DNA of 64,000 nt, taken from contig JBJOOR010000005.1 in NCBI GenBank assembly GCA_046051225.1, positions 124,001 through 188,000 of the forward strand. The letters are read 5' to 3'. The position numbers were made by a program, and so were the translations under genes. Below, piece after piece: positions 18,060 to 28,500 of the stretch (position 1 is its first letter; every line of letters starts with the position of its first letter). This DNA comes from CAIODY01 sp046051225 (GTDB lineage: Bacteria > Bacteroidota > Bacteroidia > Chitinophagales > CAIODY01). The notes under the pieces are model-generated. The model had not been told where the DNA came from. It saw nothing but the letters and a program-made list of their open reading frames with translations, and searched no databases.

Positions 18060-18773
18060 TTATTTTCTTCTTCCAAATAATCTTAGCAAGTATAAGAATA
18101 GATTGATAAAATCTAAATACAAATTTAAAGCGCCCATAATTGCAATTTTGGATGTATCGTTTCCGTTGCTGATGGCATCACTTCCTATCATTTTAATTTT
18201 TTGTGTATCATAAGCTGTTAAGCCTGTAAATATTAATACCCCAGCATAAGTGCAAACCCAATACAGCATATCATTTTGCATAAAAATATTAACTACCGAT
18301 GCTACTATTAAACCAATTAATCCCATTACTAATATTTGCCCAAATGATGTTAAATCTTTTTTTGTAAAATAGCCAACTGCACTCATAATACCGAATGTAG
18401 CAGCTGTAATAAAAAATGTAGATGCAATACTGCCAGCAGTGTACACTAAAAAAATGATAGATAGCGTAAGCCCGTTTACAATTGAGTAAGCAATAAAAAG
18501 TGCAATAGCAATGGGTGTACTTATTCTATTTATCATACTGCTAATGCCCATCACCAATAAAAATTCTGCACCAATCAAACAATAAAATACAATTCTATTG
18601 CCTACAATTGTTTGTAATAATGTTTCGGATGAAACTACATATAAAGATGTAAATGCAGTTATCATTAATGCAGCACACATCCATCCAAATACTTTGGTCA
18701 TGTATTTATTTACGGCTACTTGTAAATCAATAGGATGAATGGTTTCGATGTTGTCTAAAATGGTTGATTTCAT
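18060..18773 (-). CDS. Bax inhibitor-1/YccA family membrane protein
   Basis: 237 residues with seven hydrophobic segments and the family phrases KVFGWMCAALMITA near the start, GLTLSIIFLVYT in the middle, FTGLTAYDTQKIK (about residues 180-192) and a C-terminal ALNLYLDFINLFLYLLRLFG. Members are pH-sensitive calcium-leak channels or regulators of membrane protease FtsH. It ends with the 18016 terminator. Confidence 0.95.
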   Translation of the reverse strand: MKSTILDNIETIHPIDLQVAVNKYMTKVFGWMCAALMITAFTSLYVVSSETLLQTIVGNRIVFYCLIGAEFLLVMGISSMINRISTPIAIALFIAYSIVNGLTLSIIFLVYTAGSIASTFFITAATFGIMSAVGYFTKKDLTSFGQILVMGLIGLIVASVVNIFMQNDMLYWVCTYAGVLIFTGLTAYDTQKIKMIGSDAISNGNDTSKIAIMGALNLYLDFINLFLYLLRLFGRRK

Positions 18774-18815
18774 GTTTGTATAAAAATTTATTAAGTGTCA
18801 AATGTAAGTGTTTTT

Positions 18816-19766
18816 CTATTCAGCTAATATTTCGTTAGTAGCTTTTAACAAAATTTCGAAAGCATTTTCTGCCATCAAATTTTCTTTATCTAAAGTTGGG
18901 TTAACCTCTGTAATTTCGAAGCAGCAAATTTTTTCGCTTTGCAATAATCTTACAATTAAATCGCCAGCTTCACGTTCGTTAATACCATTTCGTACAGGTG
19001 TGCCAGTACCTTTGCTAATGCTGCTATCCATACTATCCACATCAAAACTGATGTAGATATAATCGCAATGTTTTAAATAAGCCAAAATATCTCTGCCCAC
19101 TCTTTCAATTCCCATTCGGCGCAATTCGTTGGTAGGCACCACTTTTATTTTATTGCTTTTTATCACAAATTCTTCTTGCGATTCAAAATCTCTAAGGCAA
19201 ACAAACACCAAGTCTCGTGGCGAAATTTTTGGAATAATATTGCCTAATCCTTTTAATTTATTCCAATATTCAACAGTCTCTGTATCTGGCTTGTTGGCTC
19301 GTTTTTCTACATTATCCTCGGCCAGTGCTGCTGCTAAAGGCATGCCGTGCATATTGCCGCTGGGTGTGGTATAAGGCGAATGTAAATCGGCATGTGCATC
19401 AATCCAGATTACACCAATATGCGATTTTGGATAAGCCATTTTAATACCTGCAATAGTTGCGTAACCACTGCTATGGTCGCCTGCTAATACAATCGGAAAT
19501 TCATTATTCTTTAAAGTTTTTAAAACTGTATTGCTAATTTTTTCAGCCATCGAATAAATGCCTTTTATCCGTTTGGCATGCGGACTTCCTTGTGCTTCAA
19601 ACAACAAAGCATTTTCATTGGGTACTTCAATAGAACTATATTTATTAAAATAATTACTTCTAAAATCTAATGCTGCAATTTTTAATGCGTCTACACCCAT
19701 GCTTGCACCCCGTGTGCCAGCGCCTATTTCACTTTTTATCTCAATTAATTTTATTGGCTTAACCAT
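18816..19766 (-). CDS. Arginase family ureohydrolase
   Basis: 316 residues. The two-manganese site is complete: GDHSSG, DAHADLHSP, GNMHGMP and SFDVDSMD, with a late EVNP. The GNMHGMP loop and length favour arginase (arginine to ornithine plus urea) over agmatinase. It is divergent from the arginine decarboxylase gene (start 19926), placing two competing arginine-consuming enzymes head to head. A TACCTTTGC promoter element lies at 19788-19796. Confidence 0.88.
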   Translation of the reverse strand: MVKPIKLIEIKSEIGAGTRGASMGVDALKIAALDFRSNYFNKYSSIEVPNENALLFEAQGSPHAKRIKGIYSMAEKISNTVLKTLKNNEFPIVLAGDHSSGYATIAGIKMAYPKSHIGVIWIDAHADLHSPYTTPSGNMHGMPLAAALAEDNVEKRANKPDTETVEYWNKLKGLGNIIPKISPRDLVFVCLRDFESQEEFVIKSNKIKVVPTNELRRMGIERVGRDILAYLKHCDYIYISFDVDSMDSSISKGTGTPVRNGINEREAGDLIVRLLQSEKICCFEITEVNPTLDKENLMAENAFEILLKATNEILAE

Positions 19767-19787
19767 AAATTTTTATTCTGATTTTGT

Positions 19788-19796
19788 GCAAAGGTA
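19788..19796 (-). promoter_or_regulatory. -7 promoter element for the arginase gene
   Basis: Minus-strand TACCTTTGC, matching TAnnTTTG exactly, 22 bp before the ATG at 19766. It lies in the divergent region shared with the arginine decarboxylase gene. Confidence 0.5.
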
Positions 19797-19925
19797 AGAT
19801 TTTAAAGCTGTTGAAAAAAATTGCAGAGAATTAACATCAAAAAAAACTTAAGATTGCATACATTTATACCGAAAAAAAACGGCTCATGTATTTCTCACAT
19901 TTCAAAGATTATTAAGTAACCATTA

Positions 19926-21314
19926 ATGAACAACCGCTACAGCGACCTCATTCACCAAACCTATGATTTCCCTCAAAAAGGTTTTAAAGTAAAAGAAAAT
20001 AAATTATTCTTTAATGATATTGATTTATCGTATTTAATAAAAAAATACGGAACGCCGCTAAAGCTTTCGTACTTACCCAAAATAAGTGAACAAATACAAG
20101 AAGCCAAACGCTTGTTTGCCAAGGCTTTTAAGCAACATGGCTACAAAGGCGAATACAATTATTGCTATTGTACTAAAAGCAGTCATTTTAGTTTTGTATT
20201 AGAAGAAGCACTAAAAAATAATATCCATTTAGAAACTTCTTTTTCATCCGATTTAGAAATAATTATGCGCCTATACAAGCGCAAAAAATTAGATAAAACT
20301 ACCAAAATTGTAAGCAACGGTTTTAAAACCAAAACCTATACCCGTAGGCTTAGCAACATGATCAATGAAGGCTTTAATGTAACCCCTATTTTAGATAATA
20401 AAGAGGAACTTAAAGAGTACGATAAATTAGTAAAAGAAACTTGCAATATTGGTATTAGAATAGCTGCCGAAGAAGAACCACAGTTTCAGTTTTATACTAG
20501 CCGCTTAGGTATTAGAAGTAAAGATATTAAGCATTTTTATGCTGATAAAATTGCTGATAATCCGAAGTTTAATTTAAAAATGTTGCACTTTTTTATCAAT
20601 ACAGGTATTAAAGATGATGCCTATTATTGGAGTGAGTTGAACAAAGCCATTAATGTATATTGTGAATTAAAACAAGAATGCGAAAGCCTTGATTCTATTA
20701 ATATTGGCGGTGGTTTTCCTATTCGTAATTCGCTAACTTTTAGTTACGATTACGAATACATGATTAGCGAAATTATTTTGCAAATAAAAAATGCTTGTAA
20801 AAAAGCTAAAGTACCCGAGCCACATATTTATACCGAATTTGGAAGTTATACCGTAGGCGAAAGCGGTGCTGCTATTTATAAAGTATTAGCTCAAAAATGG
20901 CAAAATGATAATGAACTTTGGTACATGATTGATTCGTCATTTATTACTACACTGCCCGATACATGGGGCATTGGGCAAAAGTTTATTATGCTGCCCATTA
21001 ATGGTTGGAACAACGAATACCAACGTGTAAACTTAGGTGGTTTAACTTGCGATAGCCACGATTATTATAATAGCGAAGTGCATGTATCGCAGATATATTT
21101 ACCCAAAGTGTATAAAGAAGAACCTTTATACATTGGCTTTTTTCATACAGGTGCTTACCAAGAATCGTTAAGCGGCTATGGTGGCATAAAACATTGCTTA
21201 GTGCCATCGCCAAAGCATATTTTAATACAAATGGATGAAGATGGTGTTATTACCGATAAGCTTTTTCGCAAAGAACAAACACCCGAAAGTATGATGAAAA
21301 TACTGGGGTATTAA
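19926..21314 (+). CDS. Arginine decarboxylase, alanine-racemase fold (PLP fold III)
   Basis: 462 residues, the usual length of the Bacteroidota arginine decarboxylase family. Landmarks are YSDLIHQTYDFPQ at the start, the PLP-lysine segment YCYCTKSSHF (about 68-77), LGIRSKDIKHF, the glycine loop INIGGGFPIRNS (about 260-271), GLTCDSHDYY and GFFHTGAYQE near the active-site end. The reaction makes agmatine from arginine, the first step of polyamine synthesis. The divergent neighbour is an arginase. No terminator hairpin was obvious after the stop. Confidence 0.92.
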   Translation: MNNRYSDLIHQTYDFPQKGFKVKENKLFFNDIDLSYLIKKYGTPLKLSYLPKISEQIQEAKRLFAKAFKQHGYKGEYNYCYCTKSSHFSFVLEEALKNNIHLETSFSSDLEIIMRLYKRKKLDKTTKIVSNGFKTKTYTRRLSNMINEGFNVTPILDNKEELKEYDKLVKETCNIGIRIAAEEEPQFQFYTSRLGIRSKDIKHFYADKIADNPKFNLKMLHFFINTGIKDDAYYWSELNKAINVYCELKQECESLDSINIGGGFPIRNSLTFSYDYEYMISEIILQIKNACKKAKVPEPHIYTEFGSYTVGESGAAIYKVLAQKWQNDNELWYMIDSSFITTLPDTWGIGQKFIMLPINGWNNEYQRVNLGGLTCDSHDYYNSEVHVSQIYLPKVYKEEPLYIGFFHTGAYQESLSGYGGIKHCLVPSPKHILIQMDEDGVITDKLFRKEQTPESMMKILGY

Positions 21315-21407
21315 ACCTTTTCACAATCGGTTTTACACTTCCGAAAGTATTGTAACATAGAGTGATTTCAAGTATTACAAAGTAGCTTTTATTAAACTGT
21401 GCTAACT

Positions 21408-23708
21408 TTATAGTTGATACACAAACTGCACCGTAAAGCTTCGGGGTGGAGCTATATAAGCTGGGCGTTCGGTGTATTCAAAGTTTAATACATTTTTTAC
21501 AATAAAAGCCAGCGATGCATTTTTAGCTATATCGTATTTTAATCGTACATCTATTATCCAAGTATCTTTATGTCCCCATTTTTTAGTGTATTGTGCAATA
21601 GATGGAAATAGAAAATTAAAAGGTTGGTCGATATTTACCATATAAGTATTGTATCTAATAAACGAACCCAAGTGAAGCGTTTTATAACCCAATTCAATAT
21701 CGGTTTTAGCACTGGTGGTATATCTATATTTTAAAATATTTTTGGTAGTATCGCTATAGCTAATGGTTTTAGCAAACGCCGTCATGGTATTAAACCCTAT
21801 ATCTTGTGGTAAGCAATAGGTAAAGCCTGTATTAATATGCAATGTAATTTTATTTATTTTAGATTGGGTTAGTATCGAAAAATCGATGCCTTTTACTTGT
21901 GCATTCGCCACATTATGAAACTGGAAATTTGAACTTTGCAACCCAAATACAAATTCAACCATATTATTAAATCGGGTATAAAATGCAGCAGCATCTATCA
22001 TGCCCGATGTATTGCCTATTTTAAATAATTGTTTTACGCCCAGTTCGGCATTCCAACCTGTTTCGGGCAATAATGTAGGATTAGGAATAATAGAAATGGT
22101 AGATATACTAGTGCTTACATATTTTTCGGCAATGGTAGGAAAACGATAACCCATGCCATACGATGCTCTTATAAAAGTGGCTTTAGCTACTTGATAATTT
22201 AACCCAATTCTACCCAATGGTTTTGTAGTGGCTTTTACAGTATCTACTCTATAATATTCATATCTACCGCCAAACGAAAGCCATAGCTTATTAAATAATT
22301 TTTTATCTATTTGTGTATATGCTGCTGCATTTTCGGCAGTATGATTTTTAAATAAATCGGAGTTTACATTGGTATAATTATATACCATGCCTGCCGATAC
22401 ATTATAATCATGCTTATATTTTTTTTGAATTTGAAACTCTGAATAATAAAGCTGCGCACTAGAACCCTGCTTGGTATTATTAATATTTACCGAATTAAAA
22501 AATCTGTTTCGAAGGCTAAGCTTATAATCATTTCGGGTTTGATAGGTAATGTATGGGTCGATATTAATTCTATAACTATTATAATAACTTAATGTAGTTT
22601 GGGGCGTATCTAATCCGCCACGGGGTTTTAAATATAAAGTGCTATCGGTATAAATTCTGTTGCCTACTATTTTAAATTTATCATCAGCCGCCCATAAAAA
22701 AAATGTAGACCCTTTTGATGTTTGCGCATTTATATTTAAACCCACTTGCAAGCCAGTTATTTTTTTAAATCTATATCTTAAATTGGTATTTATTCGTCCT
22801 CTTGTGCTGTAGCCACCTTGTAGATAGCTATCATCGCTATAATAATTGCCGCCTACTACCACATCTAATTGTTTGATTTTTCTGCTATGAAAAAAACTTA
22901 CACCATTAAACTTTTGAAAATTATTACCCCACCATTTTTCATATTTATTATGAGGGGTATCGTATATACCTTGCTGTATTGTAATTTTTGTTTGGGGTGT
23001 ATTTCTCGGAAATGCAGTTCGAAAATTTATCACCCCATTTAAAGCTGATGAACCATACAAAGCTGATGAAGCACCTTTTATTACTTCAATCTGTTCGCAG
23101 TTTTCGATAGGCAAAAAGTCCCATTTTACATCGCCTGCATCGCTGGTAAGCATCGGTAAATCATCTACCATTACTAATACACGGCTACCAGCACCATAAC
23201 TCCAACCGCTGCCAGCTCTTATGTTAGCTTGTCCATCTACTACATCTACGCCTGGTATTCGTTTCAACATATCATCTACTTGTGTAAGCCCAGCATTTTG
23301 TATTTGTAATGGTTTTACCACTTCCATCGAAACTGTTTCTTCGCTTAGTTTCTTTTCAAATCTACTACCGCTAATGGTAATGGTATTAAGCTCGTTTTGT
23401 TTGTTTTTTAATTTAAAACAAAGCACCACATTATCAGTGTTTGTAATATCAATTTGTTGCTTCGCAGTTTCATACCCCATCGAATTAATTTGCAATATAT
23501 ATGTGCCTTTGGTTAGGGCTATTGAAAAATTTCCATCCTTATCCGTAGCTGCTCCAATAGTGCTGTTGGCAATGCTAATAGTAGCGCCTATCAAAGGTTG
23601 GTTGGTGGCATCATCTATAATTTTGCCTACCATGGTAGCTGTGTTTTGTGCTTTACTATTGGTAATTAATAGAATAAAAATAATGATGATTGACAATGGT
23701 TTTATCAT
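21408..23708 (-). CDS. TonB-dependent receptor with carboxypeptidase-like N-domain
   Basis: 766 residues from the ATG at 23708; an extension to a TTG at 23726 adds six residues before the signal peptide. After the signal peptide (about 1-20) comes a carboxypeptidase-D regulatory-like domain (about 25-100, with GKIIDDATNQPLIGATISI), then a plug (about 120-225, with VDDMLKRIPGVDVVDG and GSSALNGVINF) and a barrel ending in FTVQFVYQL. Such receptors import scarce ligands across the outer membrane. Substrate unknown. It is transcribed divergently from the T9SS protein gene at 23806. Confidence 0.93.
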   Translation of the reverse strand: MIKPLSIIIIFILLITNSKAQNTATMVGKIIDDATNQPLIGATISIANSTIGAATDKDGNFSIALTKGTYILQINSMGYETAKQQIDITNTDNVVLCFKLKNKQNELNTITISGSRFEKKLSEETVSMEVVKPLQIQNAGLTQVDDMLKRIPGVDVVDGQANIRAGSGWSYGAGSRVLVMVDDLPMLTSDAGDVKWDFLPIENCEQIEVIKGASSALYGSSALNGVINFRTAFPRNTPQTKITIQQGIYDTPHNKYEKWWGNNFQKFNGVSFFHSRKIKQLDVVVGGNYYSDDSYLQGGYSTRGRINTNLRYRFKKITGLQVGLNINAQTSKGSTFFLWAADDKFKIVGNRIYTDSTLYLKPRGGLDTPQTTLSYYNSYRINIDPYITYQTRNDYKLSLRNRFFNSVNINNTKQGSSAQLYYSEFQIQKKYKHDYNVSAGMVYNYTNVNSDLFKNHTAENAAAYTQIDKKLFNKLWLSFGGRYEYYRVDTVKATTKPLGRIGLNYQVAKATFIRASYGMGYRFPTIAEKYVSTSISTISIIPNPTLLPETGWNAELGVKQLFKIGNTSGMIDAAAFYTRFNNMVEFVFGLQSSNFQFHNVANAQVKGIDFSILTQSKINKITLHINTGFTYCLPQDIGFNTMTAFAKTISYSDTTKNILKYRYTTSAKTDIELGYKTLHLGSFIRYNTYMVNIDQPFNFLFPSIAQYTKKWGHKDTWIIDVRLKYDIAKNASLAFIVKNVLNFEYTERPAYIAPPRSFTVQFVYQL

Positions 23709-23777
23709 ACAATTGGTTTTAATCAAAGATATTTATTTGAATACATAATTATTTATTTTTTTTTATAAATTTAGTTT

Positions 23778-23785
23778 TACATTTG
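23778..23785 (+). promoter_or_regulatory. -7 promoter element for the 23806 gene
   Basis: TACATTTG, exact TAnnTTTG match, 20 bp upstream of the ATG at 23806. Confidence 0.45.
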
Positions 23786-23805
23786 TTCAAATCAAAATAC
23801 AATCA

Positions 23806-24621
23806 ATGAAAAAAACATTTTACACACTATTATTTCTTTGTGCATTATCTCAATTTGCAAATGCGCAATGCGTACCAGGCACTTATACGGGCAATCATGG
23901 TTTTATATTGCCCGATAGCACACAGTTTCCGCATGCTACACTTAACCAAGCTTTTCATGCCGTAATACAAATTCAGGTAGCACACGATACCACTGGCACA
24001 TTTGTAGTATCGGGCATTCCTATAGCAGGCACATTTGTATTTGATTCTATTACCATACATGGTGTAAACACAGTGCCTGCCTTATCGGGTGCTACTATTC
24101 AATATACATGTAGCGCTTTAGGATGCAAGTTTTTAGGTTCATCTACAGGTTGTATAGATGTAACAGTACCAGCCGCAGGCACATCGGTAGCTGGCACTTA
24201 TAGAATAAATGTAACAGCAGTAGGCAGAGGTGTATTTACACCTACTCAATTGCCCATACCATCGCAACAAACGATTACTCAAATGGTAAATTGGTATAAA
24301 CTTATTATTGATGGAAATGGTACAGGCATTACCATGCCCGATAATTTTAACGAAACTATTTTTTCGGTAATAGATGTAAAGCCTAATCCAGCTAGCGATA
24401 ATATTGCCATTCAATATTATACCCCATCAAGCAATACCACATCATTAGATGTAACAGATATTATTGGTAAAAAAATAATGCAGCAACAATTAGCCAGCAA
24501 CAAAGGATTAAATAATGTATCAATTGATATTTCAAGCCTTGCAAATGGCATTTATTTTCTGGGTATTCAATCCGAAGGAAAAAAGATTAGTAAAAAAATA
24601 GTGGTATCGCACAATTATTAA
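23806..24621 (+). CDS. T9SS-sorted secreted protein, 271 aa
   Basis: Signal peptide (about 1-20, ending FANAQ), a middle region (about 21-180) with paired cysteines and Thr/Val-rich strands that I cannot assign to a family, and a T9SS type A sorting domain from about residue 196 (VKPNPASDNI, then LDVTDIIGKKI, ending GIYFLGIQSEGKKISKKIVV). It is probably surface-located. A strong terminator follows at 24643. It is divergent from a TonB receptor and may share its regulation. Confidence 0.82.
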   Translation: MKKTFYTLLFLCALSQFANAQCVPGTYTGNHGFILPDSTQFPHATLNQAFHAVIQIQVAHDTTGTFVVSGIPIAGTFVFDSITIHGVNTVPALSGATIQYTCSALGCKFLGSSTGCIDVTVPAAGTSVAGTYRINVTAVGRGVFTPTQLPIPSQQTITQMVNWYKLIIDGNGTGITMPDNFNETIFSVIDVKPNPASDNIAIQYYTPSSNTTSLDVTDIIGKKIMQQQLASNKGLNNVSIDISSLANGIYFLGIQSEGKKISKKIVVSHNY

Positions 24622-24642
24622 AATTGAATATTTTAATTCTTA

Positions 24643-24687
24643 AAAAAAAATCCCAATTATCAAGTAATGATAATTGGGATTTTTTTT
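24643..24687. terminator. Terminator after the 23806-24621 gene
   Basis: A long stem, A8TCCCAATTATCA (24643-24662) and its complement (24668-24687), with a 5-nt loop and T-rich exit; starts 21 bp after the stop. Confidence 0.9.
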
Positions 24688-24738
24688 ATGTATTCCATTT
24701 TAAAACAATTATATATCCGTTTTAAGCAAAGGCTATGC

Positions 24739-25090
24739 AAACCATCCGTTGTCATATCGAAACCATCGGTTGCCATATCGCAACGGCTCATTGTTATATC
24801 GCAACCACTCGTTTGGATATGCAAACCACTCGTTTCTAATTTCCTTTTTAAATTATGATATTAGAAACCACTCGTTTCTAGTTTCGTTTTTGATTTTTGA
24901 ATCTAGAAACCACTCGTTTCTAGTTTCGTTTTTGATTTTTGAATCTAGAAACCATCCGTTTCTAGTTTCCTTTTTGATTTTTGAAATTAGAAACCGTTCG
25001 TTTCTAGTTTCCTTTTTAAATTTTGAAATTAGAAACCACTCGTTTCTAGTTTCGTTTTTAAATTATGATATTAGAAACCATCCGTTTCCT
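24739..25090. repeat. 21/42-bp tandem repeat array 2, hairpin-bearing
   Basis: Four 21-bp units (24739, 24760, 24781, 24802) with the core aaCCATCCGTT...ATATCG are followed by six 42-bp units (24823, 24865, 24907, 24949, 24991, 25033) and a partial unit from 25075. The 42-bp units carry the hairpin CTAGAAAC / GTTTCTAG (sometimes TTAGAAAC) with 5-nt loops CACTC, CATCC or CGTTC. This is the reverse complement of the array at 1068-1222. Because 21 and 42 are multiples of three, one frame stays open through the whole array and mimics a 136-codon gene (24749-25159) of 7- and 14-residue repeats; I do not count it as a gene. Confidence 0.95.
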
Positions 25091-25160
25091 GCTGGTTCTC
25101 GATGGGGGTGCACAAGCTTGAATATAAAATATATCGAACCAAAACGATGCTTGTTTTAGT

Positions 25161-25240
25161 AAACCCCTACGTTACACCTTTCGATATAACACAGCTACTA
25201 TTATTCGAAAGTAGTGGTTTAATAGCGCCTGTAGGGGTTA
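25161..25240. other. Nested inverted repeats upstream of rpoC
   Basis: AACCCCTAC (25162-25170) pairs with GTAGGGGTT (25231-25239), enclosing CTACT (25195-25199) / AGTAG (25210-25214); TTTCGA / TCGAAA is an alternative inner pair. It could be an RNA structure, a protein-binding site or a decayed mobile element. The rest of 25091-25510 is A+T-rich and I see no gene in it. Confidence 0.4.
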
Positions 25241-25514
25241 TTAGGTCGAATATTTCTATTGTGGTTTAATAATTACGGCAGCAAGATATATATAAAATTT
25301 GCATTTTAAAGGCAACAAATGTTACAAAGTCAAATATCACCTATCAAATAAATGTTAATTTTTACGCCTAATTTCTGTTTTAAATATATGTTTTTAAAAA
25401 AATGAATAGGCAGTTAAAGTAATAAATGAGTACTATTTTAAATAGCGCTATTATTCATCAGAAAATTATTACCCAAATTTTTAAAAAAACTGCATTTTTT
25501 AGTTTTTTTTAATC

Positions 25515-25522
25515 TATCTTCG
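25515..25522 (+). promoter_or_regulatory. Promoter -7 element for rpoC
   Basis: TATCTTCG within AATCTATCTTCGCCC, 28 bp before the rpoC ATG. The same 15-base string precedes the cobalamin riboswitch at 45842, and close relatives precede rpmE2 and exbB. This supports rpoC having its own promoter. Confidence 0.55.
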
Positions 25523-25550
25523 CCCACTATTTTTTCTCCAACAACAATTT

Positions 25551-28500
25551 ATGGCAATAAAACGAGATATCAAACCAAGAAGTAATTTTAGTAAAATTAC
25601 TATCACACTTGCTTCGCCTGATTCAATTTTAGAAAAATCACATGGCGAAGTATTGAAGCCCGAAACCATTAACTATCGTACCTACAAGCCCGAAAGAGAT
25701 GGTTTGTTTTGCGAAAGAATTTTTGGACCAGTAAAAGACTACGAATGTTTTTGCGGCAAGTACAAACGTATCCGTTATAAGGGTATAGTATGCGACCGTT
25801 GCGGTGTTGAAGTTACCGAAAAGAAAGTTCGTCGCGAACGCATGGGGCATATTAAATTAGTAGTTCCTGTAGTTCATATCTGGTATTTTAAATCGCTACC
25901 CAACAAAATTGGTTATTTGTTAGGCATGTCATCTAAAAAGTTAGAAACCATTGTGTACTACGAACGTTTTGTAGTTATCAATCCAGGTACTAAAGCTAAA
26001 GATGGCGTAGCCAGATTAGATTTATTTACCGAAGAAGAATATTTAGATATTTTAGAAAAATTACCTAAAGAAAACCAACATTTAGAAGATACACACCCCG
26101 ATAAGTTTGTAGCTAAAATGGGTGGCGAAGCTTTAGTACAATTATTAAGCACTATTAATTTAGATGATTTAAGTGCCGAATTGCGTCATCAAGCAGCCAA
26201 TGAAACATCTCAACAACGTAAAGCCGAAGCTTTAAAACGTTTAACAGTTGTTGAAGCTTTTCGTGATGCCAATTTGCGTTACGAAAATAATCCATCGTGG
26301 ATGTGTGTACAATACTTACCAGTAGTACCACCCGAATTACGTCCGTTGGTGCCATTAGATGGTGGTCGTTTTGCATCATCAGATTTGAACGATTTATATC
26401 GCCGTGTTATTATTCGTAATAACCGTTTGAAACGATTAATAGAAATTAAAGCACCCGATGTAATCTTACGTAATGAAAAACGTATGTTGCAAGAAGCCAT
26501 TGATTCATTATTTGATAATAGCCGTAAATCTAATGCTGTAAAAGCAGAAGGTGGCAGAGCATTAAAATCATTATCAGATGTATTAAAAGGCAAACAAGGT
26601 CGTTTCCGTCAAAACTTATTAGGTAAACGTGTTGACTACTCTGGTCGTTCGGTTATCGTTGTAGGGCCTGAATTGAAATTGCACGAATGTGGTTTACCAA
26701 AAGATATGGCTGCCGAATTATTCAAGCCATTTATTATTCGTAAATTATTAGAACGTGGTATAGTTAAAACAGTTAAATCGGCTAAGAAATTAGTAGATAG
26801 AAAAGAAGCTGTGGTTTGGGATATTTTAGAAAATATATTGAAAGGGCATCCAGTAATGTTGAATCGTGCGCCTACACTTCATAGATTATCTATTCAAGCA
26901 TTTCAACCAAGATTAGTAGAAGGTAAAGCGATTAGATTGCACCCATTAGTTTGTACAGCGTTCAACGCCGATTTTGATGGTGATCAAATGGCTGTGCACG
27001 TTCCATTAAGCAATGCAGCAATATTAGAAGCTCAATTATTAATGTTGGGGTCGCATAATATCTTAAATCCGCAAAATGGTTCGCCTATTACACTTCCTTC
27101 GCAGGACATGGTATTGGGATTATATTACATTACAAAAGGTAAAAAAACTATTGGCAATGAAATAGTAAAAGGCGAAGGACGAGCATTCTATTCGGCCGAA
27201 GAAGTTATCATTGCACATAATGAAGGACAAGCCGACTTACATGCATGGATAAAAGTAAAAGCAGATGTAGCCGAAGGAGGAAAACTAGTTAATAAATTAA
27301 TTGAAACTACTGTAGGTCGTATTATCTTCAATCAATTTGTACCTAAAGAAGCTGGATATGTAAATACATTATTAACTAAGAAAGCATTACGTGATATTAT
27401 TGGCGGCATTATTAAAGCTACTGATATTCCACGTACGGCTAAATTCTTGGATGATATTAAAGAATTAGGATTCCGTATGGCATTCCGTGGTGGATTATCA
27501 TTTAACATTGAAGATGTTAAAGTTCCATCTATTAAAACAGCATTGATTGCTAAAGCACAAGCCGAAGTTGATGAAGTATGGGGCAACTACAACATGGGTT
27601 TAATTACCAATAATGAAAGATACAATCAGGTAATTGATATTTGGAGTAGAGTAAATATGCAATTAACTGAAACATTAATTAAAGAATTAGCCAGCGATAA
27701 ACAAGGATTCAACTCGGTATATATGATGTTGGATTCGGGTGCTCGTGGTAGTAAAGAGCAGATTCGTCAGCTTGGAGCTATCAGGGGGTTGATGCAAAAA
27801 CCTCGTAAATCGGGTAGTACAGGTGGTGAGGTAATTGAAAATCCAATCTTGAAAAACTTGAAAGAAGGTTTGAGTGTATTGGAATACTTTATCTCTACGC
27901 ATGGTGCTCGTAAAGGTTTGGCAGATACGGCGTTGAAAACAGCCGATGCTGGTTATTTAACTCGTAGATTAGTTGACGTAGCACAAGATGTGGTAATCAA
28001 CGAACGTGATTGTGGTACTTTACGTGGTATTTATACTACAGCATTAAAAGAAAATGAAGATATAGTAGAACCATTATATGATCGTATAGTAGGTCGTACA
28101 AGTTTACATGATGTATATGATCCAATTTCGGGAGAAAAAATAGCCGAAGCAAGTCAAGAAATTAGCGATGCATTAGCTCGTGCAATTGATGATAGCGGAT
28201 TAGAAGGCATCGAAATTCGTTCGGTATTAACTTGCGAAGCTAAACAAGGTTGCTGCGCTTCATGTTATGGTAGAAACTTGGCAACAGGCAGAATGGCCGA
28301 AAAAGGCGATGCAGTAGGTATTATAGCTGCTCAATCAATTGGTGAACCAGGTACACAGTTAACATTACGTACCTTCCATCAAGGTGGTGCGGCTGGTAAC
28401 ATTTCATCTGAAAGCCAATTATTAGCCAAATTCGAAGGTACAATTGCATTTGATAGTGTTCGTTTAGTATCTCATATTAATGATGATGGCGATAAACAAC

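Noticed and set aside
24749..25159. 136-codon open frame over array 2
   Set aside because: It exists because 21 and 42 are multiples of three; the product is a 7/14-residue repeat with no start signal or known domain.
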